Below the pieces are notes generated by a model, which was given only the letters and a program-made list of their open reading frames with translations, was not told the DNA's origin and searched no databases. Position numbers and translations under genes: made by a program. This document shows, one piece after another, positions 6,964 through 14,429 of a DNA stretch of 64,000 nt (the stretch's first letter is position 1; each line of letters starts with the position of its first letter). Origin of the DNA: a virus. The stretch is from IMG/VR virus record IMGVR_UViG_3300046780_000464, positions 1 through 64,000 of that record; one strand, written 5' to 3'.

Positions 6964-6998
6964 ACACGTAGGCAAGTGAGCCTCACAGGATTGGTGCA

Positions 6999-7322
6999 AT
7001 GATGGACAGAAACATTGGTCGTGTACTGCGCGAGGCGCGCATGAACGCTGAACTGACGCAAACAGAGGTTGCTGATTCACTTGGAATCTCCCTATGGACT
7101 TACAACCGCCTAGAGAATTCCAAACGAACCTTCGACACCTATTGGATCGGTAAGCTGCCGGCTAGAATGCGTCAGCCGATTGTTCGGTACCTAACCCAGG
7201 AAAGCGAGCAACACCTGACCTTTCTACGAAAATTTGAGCGTCTTGCGACGGCAAAATTTACTAGGGGAAGCCCTGTTCCAGTCCCTCGTTATGTTCGAGG
7301 GGACCTAGAACAAGTAGCTTAA
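6999..7322 (+). CDS. XRE-family helix-turn-helix regulator
   Basis: 107 residues with a Cro/C1-type HTH at residues about 7-55: IGRVLREARMNAELTQTEVA, then DSLGISLWTYNRLENSKRTF. The pattern includes the Q-x-x-[VL]-A helix 2 and the recognition helix after LGIS. The C-terminal half is helical and basic. The start is one of two adjacent ATGs (6999 or 7002). A single-gene unit with promoter and terminator suggests a phage regulator, perhaps acting on the TTGCAA-type promoters. Autoregulation is possible but untested. Confidence 0.8.
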   Translation: MMDRNIGRVLREARMNAELTQTEVADSLGISLWTYNRLENSKRTFDTYWIGKLPARMRQPIVRYLTQESEQHLTFLRKFERLATAKFTRGSPVPVPRYVRGDLEQVA

Positions 7323-7323
7323 G

Positions 7324-7359
7324 ATTTAGGCCGGATGGTGTTTCCAATCCGGCCTAAAT
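7324..7359 (+). terminator. Hairpin after the XRE gene
   Basis: A perfect 13-bp inverted repeat (ATTTAGGCCGGAT at 7324-7336 with its complement at 7347-7359) and a 10-base loop, directly after the XRE stop codon. There is no long T-run, so it may act as an mRNA stabiliser as well as a terminator. Confidence 0.65.
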
Positions 7360-7387
7360 GCTGTGTTGATACTTGCAGGAGGTCGCA

Positions 7388-7603
7388 ATGCCTCACTACC
7401 TAATGCAGTTTTTCGAGTACAAACATCTGCCTGAGCACTTGCAACCCGTATCCAAAGCCTTTGCTGATCTAGCAGCAACCGTAGATACTTATCCAGAGAA
7501 CCCAGAAAAGACAACGGCACTTCGTAAACTATTGGAGGCCAAGGATTGCGCAGTTAGGTCCTGGGCAGTTAGGTCCTGGTTATTCAAAGATGGAGAAGCA
7601 TGA
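7388..7603 (+). CDS. Acb2-like small protein (candidate cyclic-nucleotide sponge, anti-CBASS)
   Basis: 71 residues, starting at ATG 7388 after a strong AGGAGG box. The sequence reads MQFFEYKHLPEHLQPVSKAF, then DLAATV, then NPEKTTALRKLLEAKDCAVR. This fits the compact two-helix Acb2/Tad1 hairpin pattern (F.Y...P, then a helix ending in LA, P, E[KR][ST].AL.KL.EA). Acb2-type proteins of phages bind cyclic oligonucleotides and blunt CBASS signalling. The call is from remembered consensus, not a search. A 15-bp tandem duplication gives AVRSWAVRSW near the C-terminus. The gene is followed by an ATGA-coupled gene. Confidence 0.5.
   Translation: MPHYLMQFFEYKHLPEHLQPVSKAFADLAATVDTYPENPEKTTALRKLLEAKDCAVRSWAVRSWLFKDGEA
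7550..7579 (+). repeat. 15-bp tandem duplication inside the Acb2-like gene
   Basis: GCAGTTAGGTCCTGG occurs twice without gap (7550-7564 and 7565-7579). It keeps the frame and duplicates five residues (AVRSW). The exact identity of the copies suggests a recent slippage event. Confidence 0.9.
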
Positions 7604-8055
7604 TGCCTTTACAATTTACTACTCCTAGGCGCCGTACGGTCCGACGTCGCCATGTTAATCATCGTAAGCCCACTACACTTCGTGAAAAGTATATCGCTGG
7701 TTTTGAAGTGATGGGTTATACAAAACAGCAAACCAGATCACAACGTTATGCAGTCTATCAAAAAGATGGGGAGAAGAACTACTATATCGGTGACAATGGG
7801 GCTTTAAGGGTTGGATCCTCCACAACCAACTCGATCCCAGCTAGTGATGTATTCAAAGAACTAATCATAACTGCACCTGATATACTCCCACTGGTCAAGA
7901 ATTGGCTTGAAACAGGTTTACCTCCAGTGGACTCGGACCCTGTTGAGCTGGTTGGCAAGTTCATCTTGGCACATGATGAACCACCAAATATCAATCCCAA
8001 GATCATCAAGCGACATATTACTACGTGGCTTCGTGAAAAGGATCAGGTACAATGA
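7600..8055 (+). CDS. Hypothetical protein, 151 aa
   Basis: It is translationally coupled to the Acb2-like gene (ATGA). The N-terminus is strongly basic (PRRRTVRRRHVNHRKPTTLR), followed by a mixed alpha/beta body with YAVYQKDGEKNYYIGDNGALR and two helical stretches. The Arg/His-rich N-terminus suggests nucleic acid contact. The stop overlaps the next gene's start at 8052. I do not recognise a family. Confidence 0.6.
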   Translation: MMPLQFTTPRRRTVRRRHVNHRKPTTLREKYIAGFEVMGYTKQQTRSQRYAVYQKDGEKNYYIGDNGALRVGSSTTNSIPASDVFKELIITAPDILPLVKNWLETGLPPVDSDPVELVGKFILAHDEPPNINPKIIKRHITTWLREKDQVQ

Positions 8056-8261
8056 CAAAATCGTCTGAGATTGGATCACTACATAAACGACCTGAACGAT
8101 CGATTAGTTTTAACGAGAGGTTCTTTACATCAAAGGGCATGGGTGAATGTCCTCACTGTGGGCATAAGAACAATCGAGGAGTACTAACTCGATGGCACTT
8201 TGATAATTGCCCAAAGAACCCACTAAAAAGTGTAAAATCCGACAATGAAAGTGTCGCCTAA
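8052..8261 (+). CDS. Small zinc-finger-like protein, 69 aa
   Basis: It contains CPHCGHKNNRG followed by RWHFDNCP, that is Cys-x2-Cys, about 16 residues, His-x3-Cys. This Cys2HisCys arrangement with the WHFDNC signature is seen as an accessory zinc module in phage proteins and next to HNH or GIY-YIG homing endonucleases. Here it stands alone at the end of a three-gene coupled unit. Metal and nucleic acid binding are inferred. Confidence 0.65.
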   Translation: MTKSSEIGSLHKRPERSISFNERFFTSKGMGECPHCGHKNNRGVLTRWHFDNCPKNPLKSVKSDNESVA

Positions 8262-8372
8262 ACTTTACACTTTGCACCCCTTCGAACACCTAACCTCTTG
8301 AAAACAAACAAAGACACTAGTGGCATAGCTATTGCAATGCTACGCTAGCTAGTCTAGCAAAGAGAGGTAATT

Positions 8373-9155
8373 ATGAGTAAGCTCAAAAACCTAGCCTTAG
8401 CCAGCACCATCCTTGCGGGTGGGTTGGCGATGGCAGGTCCGGCACACGCTGTCTTGGCGTTAAGTGCCAACATCAACGGTACGATTATTTCTTGTACCGA
8501 TGGTGCAGCTTGCGATACCAACCCACTGCCGGGTCAGCTCAAGATCGCTGATCAGCTCGTGAACGGGGTTGAGATCCAGGGGTCGTCTCAGTTTCAGGTT
8601 ATTGGTGGTACCAACGATCTGAACACGAGTAGCTTCCAGATCATCAACCACAACCAGTCTGCCGCTACTGTCGTTGTTGCGGTTAACGGGATCAACTTCC
8701 TCGGTCCTGTTCTCGGCTACACCGCCAGTGGTTCCGGTACTTGGCAGAACGCCAACGGGTCTTCTATCGCCCTATCGTTTTACGGCGATCCCAGCAATAC
8801 TCAGGGGGCAACCACGCCCACTGATCTGCCGGGAACGCAGTTGAACAACTTTACCAACACTGCTGTTGGCCCGGCGGACTCGTTCGCTACCGGATCGCTC
8901 ACCGGGTCGTTCTCGGCGGGAGCATTGTTCGGTATGAGCCTGGGCACCAGCGGTACGCTGGCGGCTTGGGACGGCGTTGCCGGTGACGAGCCGACTTTGG
9001 TGGGTCGTTCACAGGCCATCGTCACCACGCAAGCGGTGCCCGAACCTGCTTCGCTGATGATCTTCGGCTCCGCGCTGCTCGGTATGGGTGTCGTGGGTAA
9101 GCTGCGTCGCCGGAAGAACGGCAAGACCGATCTAAGCGGCACGTCCGCCGCTTAG
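8373..9155 (+). CDS. Secreted PEP-CTERM sorting-domain protein 1
   Basis: 260 residues. The N-terminus is a typical Sec signal peptide (MSKLKNLALASTILAGGLAM, then AGPAHA), predicted to be cut after residue 26. The body is a Gly-, Ser-, Thr- and Asn-rich beta-type domain. The C-terminus from residue 222 reads VPEPASLMIFGSALLGMGVV followed by GKLRRRK: the PEP motif, hydrophobic span and Arg cluster recognised by exosortase. A 12-residue tail (NGKTDLSGTSAA) follows the Arg cluster, longer than usual. Such proteins are exported and anchored or released at the outer surface of exopolysaccharide-producing Gram-negative bacteria. The gene is GC-richer than its neighbours, consistent with acquisition from a host. 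An AGAGAGG box precedes the ATG. Confidence 0.88.
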   Translation: MSKLKNLALASTILAGGLAMAGPAHAVLALSANINGTIISCTDGAACDTNPLPGQLKIADQLVNGVEIQGSSQFQVIGGTNDLNTSSFQIINHNQSAATVVVAVNGINFLGPVLGYTASGSGTWQNANGSSIALSFYGDPSNTQGATTPTDLPGTQLNNFTNTAVGPADSFATGSLTGSFSAGALFGMSLGTSGTLAAWDGVAGDEPTLVGRSQAIVTTQAVPEPASLMIFGSALLGMGVVGKLRRRKNGKTDLSGTSAA

Positions 9156-9182
9156 TACAACCGGGGGCGGGGGCAATCTCCC

Positions 9183-9200
9183 GTCCCCTTTTATGGGGAC
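9183..9200 (+). promoter_or_regulatory. Small hairpin over the leader of PEP-CTERM gene 2
   Basis: GTCCCC and GGGGAC arms (6 bp, 6-base loop) sit directly before the purine-rich ribosome-binding region (AAGGAAAAGGG) of the second PEP-CTERM gene. It could be a weak terminator or a translational control hairpin between the two genes. Confidence 0.35.
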
Positions 9201-9214
9201 AAGGAAAAGGGAAC

Positions 9215-9973
9215 ATGAAGAAATTTACGTTACTGATGGCAGGCGCTGCGGCGGGGGCCTTACTAGCCTTTGCCCCTGCGACTGCCGACGCGGCGGTACT
9301 GCTTTCACTCAGTGACGCGCTCGGCAACTGCGGCGGGGCCTGTCAAGGCCTCACCTATACGCTGGAAGAGGAAATTCCAAATCCTCTCCAGCCGCTGACC
9401 GCTGAATTTGCCCTGCTGATCACCGGGGAAAATTCAGGCACCGACACGATCGGCGGACGCACTGGCATCAACGCCATTTCGTTCAACACGGTGTCGAATA
9501 ACAACCCGGCTTCGGGCGCGTTCGTGGGGACGCTCATCAACGGCGTCACCACGCTCGGCACGGCTGGGTTCCTCTTCAAGCCGGGCGGGCTGTCGTCATC
9601 GGGCTGCGATGGGAACGGTGGTTTCTACTGCTTCGACAACACCGCCATCCCGCCGATCCCGGCGTCGCCGCTGATCACCGGGCCGGTTGTCCTCGCGTTT
9701 GAGGCAACGCTGGACGCCGGTAGTTCATGGACCGACTACACCACGGCACTGAAGATCGATTGGGTTGGTCCAAATCAGAACAACTACAGTCTGGTGTCGA
9801 AGGATATCCCGGTCAACAGCAACGACTGCCCGGACTGCGTGATCAATCCGACCGGTGTCCCAGTACCGGAACCCGGCTCGCTCGCTATCTTTGGTTCAGC
9901 ACTTCTCGGATTTGGCCTGGTCGGTTGGTATCGTCGCCGCAAAGGCAACTTTGATGGTGGTGCAGTAGCCTAA
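9215..9973 (+). CDS. Secreted PEP-CTERM sorting-domain protein 2
   Basis: 252 residues with a Lys-Lys start and a hydrophobic signal peptide rich in Ala (MKKFTLLMAGAAAGALLAF, cleavage near ATADAA). The body contains paired cysteines (NCGGACQG; GCDGNGGFYCFD; DCPDC) that may form disulfides after export. The C-terminus from residue 217 reads VPEPGSLAIFGSALLGFGLV followed by GWYRRRK, another exosortase signal, then a short tail. It is 59 bases downstream of PEP-CTERM gene 1 and shares its elevated GC content. The two bodies are not obviously homologous, so this is a pair of different cargo proteins rather than a simple duplication. Confidence 0.88.
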   Translation: MKKFTLLMAGAAAGALLAFAPATADAAVLLSLSDALGNCGGACQGLTYTLEEEIPNPLQPLTAEFALLITGENSGTDTIGGRTGINAISFNTVSNNNPASGAFVGTLINGVTTLGTAGFLFKPGGLSSSGCDGNGGFYCFDNTAIPPIPASPLITGPVVLAFEATLDAGSSWTDYTTALKIDWVGPNQNNYSLVSKDIPVNSNDCPDCVINPTGVPVPEPGSLAIFGSALLGFGLVGWYRRRKGNFDGGAVA

Positions 9974-9991
9974 CCTACACAGAAAACTTTA

Positions 9992-10031
9992 AGGAGGCTG
10001 TGTTTTGATCGGGCGCAGCCTCCTCTTTTTT
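9992..10031 (+). terminator. Rho-independent terminator after the PEP-CTERM genes
   Basis: AGGAGGCTG (9992-10000) pairs with CAGCCTCCT (10016-10024), then CTTTTTT follows. A textbook GC stem with a T-tract, 19 bases after the second PEP-CTERM stop. Confidence 0.85.
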
Positions 10032-10041
10032 GCTTTTTAGC

Positions 10042-10070
10042 TTGCAATGTATCGCAAAATACAATATGAT
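10042..10070 (+). promoter_or_regulatory. Promoter P5
   Basis: TTGCAA (10042-10047), 17 bases containing CGCAAAA, TATGAT (10065-10070). This is the best match to a classical sigma-70 spacing among the family, upstream of the 349-aa gene that starts at 10129. Confidence 0.7.
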
Positions 10071-10128
10071 CTAGATCACTTAAGGAAAACGTAAAAGGGA
10101 GCATAGGGGGACAAAATGAGGAGTAGAT

Positions 10129-11178
10129 ATGAGTCAAACATCAAACTATTACAGCGCGATCAAAGACTTCTTACGAGAAACTTATGGCGTGAAACATGTG
10201 GACATCATGCGGAAAAGCAGGCACCCGCGCGGGAGGTTTCAGTACAATGGTAAGATGCGAGAGATCACCTTACACAATACAGTGTCTGGTGGATCCAAGG
10301 ATCTTGACATCAAGAAGCGTGATATTATCGGGTTACTTGGACCGCCTCCGCCCAAACCTGAACCCAAGCCAAGGCAGAAACTTGAAGAGATGTTGGGTCC
10401 ACTGCCTACACCATATGAACCGAAACCGGAGAAATACAATATTCCGGACATACCCAGGATCGAATATGCCTCTGAACCTACAGCTCCAGAAGTAAAGGAG
10501 CCCGAAATGCCAGCAGTTGAACCTAATAAGGTCTTTGTACCTAAAACAAAGCCAGCACCCGATCCGGTAATAGGACGGATTGCCATCTATGAAGATCGAA
10601 TCAAGTTTCTCGTTCCTCGTAACTTGGGTAACGTCGGGATAGGGAATGGGTATCGGGCTGAACGTGATGGTCCTGACCAATGGACTCTGCACAAGGCAGC
10701 CTCACCTAGGATCCTAAGTGATCGTACCTTATCTTATTACGGTATCACAGGAGAGAAACTTCGCGGTGACCTCCCAATATGCGGCCCAAGCCCTGCAGAG
10801 TTTCTAGTAGTTGACAACACCATTGTTGTCAGGCTTTTGCTGGATCAGGTCCAACCTCACGGTAACACCCCAGCCAATCGTCTGACTCCAGTACCACCTC
10901 GGGTCGTTCAACCCCAAGTTTGGGTTGGTGTGACTGAGGTTCCCACAATTGTCAAACCATTAGAGGAGGAAAAAGTGGCATTACCAGAAATAATTCGTTC
11001 CGGACCTCACATTGTTTCCGGAGTCCACACCGCCACCGCCGAAGAATTCAAGATCAGTCCAGAAGAGGAAATGCGGACTGCACTTGCAGAGGTTCGACGG
11101 ATTGAGGCAACCACCACCTACCGGATCGTCCGCACCGAGAAGGGAACCCTAGCGTTCGTAGCACCCACGATTGAGTAG
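10129..11178 (+). CDS. Hypothetical proline-rich protein, 349 aa
   Basis: The N-terminal 65 residues (YSAIKDFLRETYGVKHVD, then HPRGRFQYNGKMREITLH, then DIKKRDIIGLLG) resemble the compact HicA-like double-stranded-RNA-binding fold, with its G.K, Hp...F.ynGk and repeated beta strands. They are followed by a Pro/Glu/Lys linker (about 70-150), a central domain with two strands and RAERDGPDQWTLHK (about 150-240), and another linker ending in a helix. The gene has promoter P5 and a strong terminator, so it is a monocistronic early gene. The overall function is unknown; the HicA resemblance is by eye and weak. Confidence 0.6.
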   Translation: MSQTSNYYSAIKDFLRETYGVKHVDIMRKSRHPRGRFQYNGKMREITLHNTVSGGSKDLDIKKRDIIGLLGPPPPKPEPKPRQKLEEMLGPLPTPYEPKPEKYNIPDIPRIEYASEPTAPEVKEPEMPAVEPNKVFVPKTKPAPDPVIGRIAIYEDRIKFLVPRNLGNVGIGNGYRAERDGPDQWTLHKAASPRILSDRTLSYYGITGEKLRGDLPICGPSPAEFLVVDNTIVVRLLLDQVQPHGNTPANRLTPVPPRVVQPQVWVGVTEVPTIVKPLEEEKVALPEIIRSGPHIVSGVHTATAEEFKISPEEEMRTALAEVRRIEATTTYRIVRTEKGTLAFVAPTIE

Positions 11179-11184
11179 ACGCTG

Positions 11185-11214
11185 AAAAGGCCCCTTTCGT
11201 AGGGGCCTTTTTTT
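11185..11214 (+). terminator. Rho-independent terminator
   Basis: AAAAGGCCCC, loop TTTCGTA, GGGGCCTTTT plus further T residues, directly after the stop at 11178. It ends the plus-strand accessory region. Confidence 0.9.
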
Positions 11215-11269
11215 GCGTGTACATTGCAGGGAAGGAAGCCTGCGCTAATAGTGCCACGAAGTCGATTAC

Positions 11270-11290
11270 ATACCGCTAGAATCGCCTGGA
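11270..11290. repeat. 21-bp sequence shared with 40829-40849 (copy 1)
   Basis: ATACCGCTAGAATCGCCTGGA is found here and once more upstream of the lysozyme gene. GGAACTTAGC follows each copy (11346-11355 here), with different spacing. It lies in the non-coding stretch 11215-11405 between the convergent plus and minus transcription units. Confidence 0.8.
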
Positions 11291-11342
11291 GGCCGTTCTC
11301 TAGGCTGAGCAGATAGGAGTAGAAATCCCCCCAGACGACTTA

Positions 11343-11401
11343 TAAGGAACTTAGCACGGTTTAGTGATTTCTGATAAGTTGCTAAACCGCGCTATTCCTT
11401 A
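11343..11401. terminator. Long interrupted hairpin between convergent operons
   Basis: TAAGGAA (11343-11349) pairs with TTCCTTA (11395-11401), and CGGTTTAG (11357-11364) pairs with CTAAACCG (11382-11389), leaving a 17-base loop. It lies 4 bases beyond the last stop codon of the late minus-strand operon and could end transcription from both sides. There is no T-run, so termination is inferred. Confidence 0.5.
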
Positions 11402-11405
11402 CGTG

Positions 11406-11717
11406 CTAAGGTGTAGGCACATCGTCGGTATAGCCTTGACTGACGAGCTGCGCTGTGATTTGGTCGGCCCTGGCCTGCAATGCAATGGTTAGCGTTGAGA
11501 TAGTACCGGGATCACTGATCGGAGGCTCCAAGAGAATCATTATCGGCGGACTAAATACCGGGGGTCCATCAGTAGCTCCAAGAGCTGGAGCCGGTGGTGC
11601 ACTAACCGTTATGTTGGTGACAGTTGATCCGGTATTCAGTGCCTCGATAGCTTTATTGATCGCGTCAAGCTGTACGTGCAGCGTGTGGGCGTCCGGTATT
11701 TCACTAATAGTTGGCAT
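11406..11717 (-). CDS. Fibre-associated hypothetical protein, 103 aa
   Basis: The last gene of the late operon, 2 bases after the 900-aa fibre. It has an N-terminal helix (HTLHVQLDAINKAIEALNTG), then TVTNITVSAPPAPAL and a Pro-rich stretch, then a helix with ALQARADQITAQLVSQG. The same scheme is seen in the first 100 residues of the protein at 19071-19652, which also follows a large S74 fibre. The two are paralogues and could be fibre attachment or assembly partners; this is inferred from position. Confidence 0.6.
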   Translation of the reverse strand: MPTISEIPDAHTLHVQLDAINKAIEALNTGSTVTNITVSAPPAPALGATDGPPVFSPPIMILLEPPISDPGTISTLTIALQARADQITAQLVSQGYTDDVPTP

Positions 11718-11719
11718 GG

Positions 11720-14422
11720 TTATTTTCCTTTCCCTTTTAAGGCGTCGAGTTCATCGGCTAACTCCTTCACCGCGTTGATCAACGCATAAGTTAGTGCGTT
11801 ACCGTTCATCACATAGTAGAGCGGCACGTCTTCCGGTTCCGGGTCATCAAAAGCGGAGTCATCAAACCTGTGACCCTCAAAGATCATTTCTGGCATGACT
11901 TTCATCGCTTCCTGTGCGACCAGCCCGTGGTAGACGGTACCGTCATCCCTCGTCCGGTGTAAGCCGTTAAACTCGTAAGTCACCGGACGCAGCTTGCGGA
12001 TCGCGGCGAGTCCGGTATCGTAACCCCTTACGTTCTTTTTGAGCCGCTCGTCGGAGTTGTCCCACCACGGCCCGCCACCGGGCTTGTTGCAGTAGCCGTC
12101 GCGCGCCCAAAAGTAACCGTAACTTTCGACCTTCACGGTGTTAAACGCAACCTGACCGTCAGTGGGGTTGATGGTCATGCGGCCCGTACCGACTGACTCG
12201 TCGGCGGCGACCATCATGTACCCGTCAGCGCGGATGTACTGCGACCAGACGTGGGATGGCGCATACATTCGTATCCCCGGCTCTTGGTTTACTTGGTTTA
12301 GGTTGATGAGAATGATGCCTCGACTGTCAGGAACATAAAGAGATCCAAACTGTGACTGCCCACTGACATAGAAACTGTAACCGTTCCCGACATATAGGTT
12401 GCCTGACTGGACATAGAGCGAGTTCCAGACTTGCAGCCCGTTCCACACGTTACAATACCCAAAGATATCAGCATTGTTATTACACCAGAAGTAACCGTAC
12501 TGGGTAAGCTGACCGTTGTTCTGGAGGCTAGTATAGCAAGTCGCCGCACCACCAAAACCAGACGTCCCACTAACACTGAGGGCGCCTGCCATACCAAGAC
12601 CACCGTTGGTAATACTAGCATTACCAGTCTGAACATTGAGACCATTATAGACTGTCAGCCCACCATTAACCTGTCCCGCCCCACCCGCGATAAAGCCTCC
12701 GGTTTGAACCGTCAGCCCATTGTAAACACTGAGGAAGTTATTGACTTGCAACGTATTGGTTACAGTTAGATTACCGTTGACAGTCCCACTACCAATGGAA
12801 AAGCCGGCACCGTATAGAGTACCCGCAATCGTGACATTGCCGCTCGCTACGTTAAGGCCATTATACAGTGTGAGTCCACCGTTGATCTGTGAACCACCGG
12901 TACATCCAAGACCGGAGCAGTTGAGAGCCTGCACATTAGTTGTACCAGAATTAACATTCAGACCATTATACATACTAACCAGGCCACCCAGCCCGGTCGC
13001 TCCGTTAACGTTAAAGTTTCCGGTCTGAACATTCAGGCCATTATAGACATTCAACCCACCGTTAACCTGCGCAGCACCAGTTACGGTGAGACCACCAATA
13101 GTCACACCCCCACCAACTGTTGCTGATCCGTCAACTTGTAAGCTATTAAAGTAGTGTCCAGTTCCATTTAACTCCATCTGATAGCGAATGGCATGTGCTG
13201 TTTCATCAGCAAGTGCCCAAATACCGTTGCTCAGTGCTCCACACGTCCAGTCACGAGTACCAGCAGCAGTATAGTGAATTCTTGCATAGAACCCATTATC
13301 AGCGTAGATTATCCAGGGGTCATTGCCACCTGGAATATAGGCGCGGCCACCACCCTGAGCATAGAGAGTACCATTTACATTCATCTGTCCGAGGGCAACA
13401 GTGGTATTGTGAAGATTGATAGCTTGCCCACCGGCTGCATAGATATCTGTTGTTACTGGAGCACCAGATCCAATAATCAGCTGATTTGCCGTATTCAACC
13501 CAATCAATGGATGGTTAGTACCACCAACATCCCGAGCGTATAAGTATGTATTGTTTGGGATAACCACATTGCCATTAACCCAAGCGGAGTATCCAGCAGG
13601 GACGTCAAGATAGATATGACCACCACCGGCAATGTGTGTACTATTGTCACTAAGCAATCCGATAAGAGGTCGTATCGTGTTACCAGTATCCTTACCGGCG
13701 TAACTAATATTGTTATTGAGAACAGGTATACCATTCTGAAAGATGTATGTCGCTGAACCATCATTGATATAGATATTGTTATCACTACCCTTTAGGATAA
13801 TACCACGTGCTTGACCGCCGGTATCCAGACTATAGTACCAAGTGTTATTTGCCAAGATTGTGCTAACACCTGTCACAAACGAAATATTACCAGTCATCGT
13901 GCCACCAGCTAGTGGCAAGTAAGCACCAAGGTTAGGCGCCGGTGGTATAACCTGAAAGATATACTTAGATAGAGCACTGTTAAAATTACCAATCCAAACG
14001 ACATCGTTACCATCATCTGGGATGTACTGGATAAGCTGCTCACTAATCCAAAGACAGAGACTGTGAGCAACAAACGTACCTTGCCTGATTGCTTTATTAT
14101 TGAAGTTCGATCGAGCAATACCAGGCAAGTTACCAGATATCCGCTGCGGATCATTGGCATAGGACGTTTGATCCTCAATGTTAGCGCCACCACCAGTTGC
14201 AAACGTAAGAAAATCTGTCCCTATAGTCCCCAAAGGAGTAGGTACAGGAGAATCCATCTCCATTTCTTCATCGGTGTTAGATGGAATATCGGTGTAAGTT
14301 GGAGTATCCCCTACATCGGTGTAAGTTGGAGTCTCCAAAGTAGAAGGTAGAGGAGGAGATCCCATCTCCATTTCTTCATCAGGATTAGTTGGGATATTAT
14401 CACTCATTGGGTGCATCCCCAT
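11720..14422 (-). CDS. Tail fibre with C-terminal S74 chaperone domain (fibre 1)
   Basis: 900 residues. The N-terminus has low-complexity repeats (TPTYTDVGD; PSNTDEEMEMDSP) and then the LPLAGGTMTGNISF motif common in fibre shafts. Residues about 420-720 are a long run of 20-30-residue repeats with LTVYNGLNVQTG, indicating a beta-helical or triple beta-spiral shaft. The C-terminus contains NSDERLKKNVRGYD and LRPVTYEFNGL, the peptidase S74 intramolecular chaperone with the conserved Ser and Lys, which trimerises and then cleaves itself off. The shaft is AT-richer than the C-terminal module. It likely binds the host surface. Confidence 0.88.
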   Translation of the reverse strand: MGMHPMSDNIPTNPDEEMEMGSPPLPSTLETPTYTDVGDTPTYTDIPSNTDEEMEMDSPVPTPLGTIGTDFLTFATGGGANIEDQTSYANDPQRISGNLPGIARSNFNNKAIRQGTFVAHSLCLWISEQLIQYIPDDGNDVVWIGNFNSALSKYIFQVIPPAPNLGAYLPLAGGTMTGNISFVTGVSTILANNTWYYSLDTGGQARGIILKGSDNNIYINDGSATYIFQNGIPVLNNNISYAGKDTGNTIRPLIGLLSDNSTHIAGGGHIYLDVPAGYSAWVNGNVVIPNNTYLYARDVGGTNHPLIGLNTANQLIIGSGAPVTTDIYAAGGQAINLHNTTVALGQMNVNGTLYAQGGGRAYIPGGNDPWIIYADNGFYARIHYTAAGTRDWTCGALSNGIWALADETAHAIRYQMELNGTGHYFNSLQVDGSATVGGGVTIGGLTVTGAAQVNGGLNVYNGLNVQTGNFNVNGATGLGGLVSMYNGLNVNSGTTNVQALNCSGLGCTGGSQINGGLTLYNGLNVASGNVTIAGTLYGAGFSIGSGTVNGNLTVTNTLQVNNFLSVYNGLTVQTGGFIAGGAGQVNGGLTVYNGLNVQTGNASITNGGLGMAGALSVSGTSGFGGAATCYTSLQNNGQLTQYGYFWCNNNADIFGYCNVWNGLQVWNSLYVQSGNLYVGNGYSFYVSGQSQFGSLYVPDSRGIILINLNQVNQEPGIRMYAPSHVWSQYIRADGYMMVAADESVGTGRMTINPTDGQVAFNTVKVESYGYFWARDGYCNKPGGGPWWDNSDERLKKNVRGYDTGLAAIRKLRPVTYEFNGLHRTRDDGTVYHGLVAQEAMKVMPEMIFEGHRFDDSAFDDPEPEDVPLYYVMNGNALTYALINAVKELADELDALKGKGK

Positions 14423-14429
14423 GTTTCAT

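Noticed and set aside
6722-6964. 80-codon plus-strand frame between the 107-aa gene and the XRE gene
   Set aside because: It starts inside the upstream gene and passes through promoter P4; codon pattern and RBS do not support it.
9022-9327. 101-codon minus-strand frame over the end of the first and start of the second PEP-CTERM gene
   Set aside because: It is a GC-rich shadow frame antisense to two well-supported genes.
11215-11405. tRNA or small RNA gene in the convergent gap
   Set aside because: No cloverleaf could be drawn; only a hairpin and the 21-bp repeat are supported.
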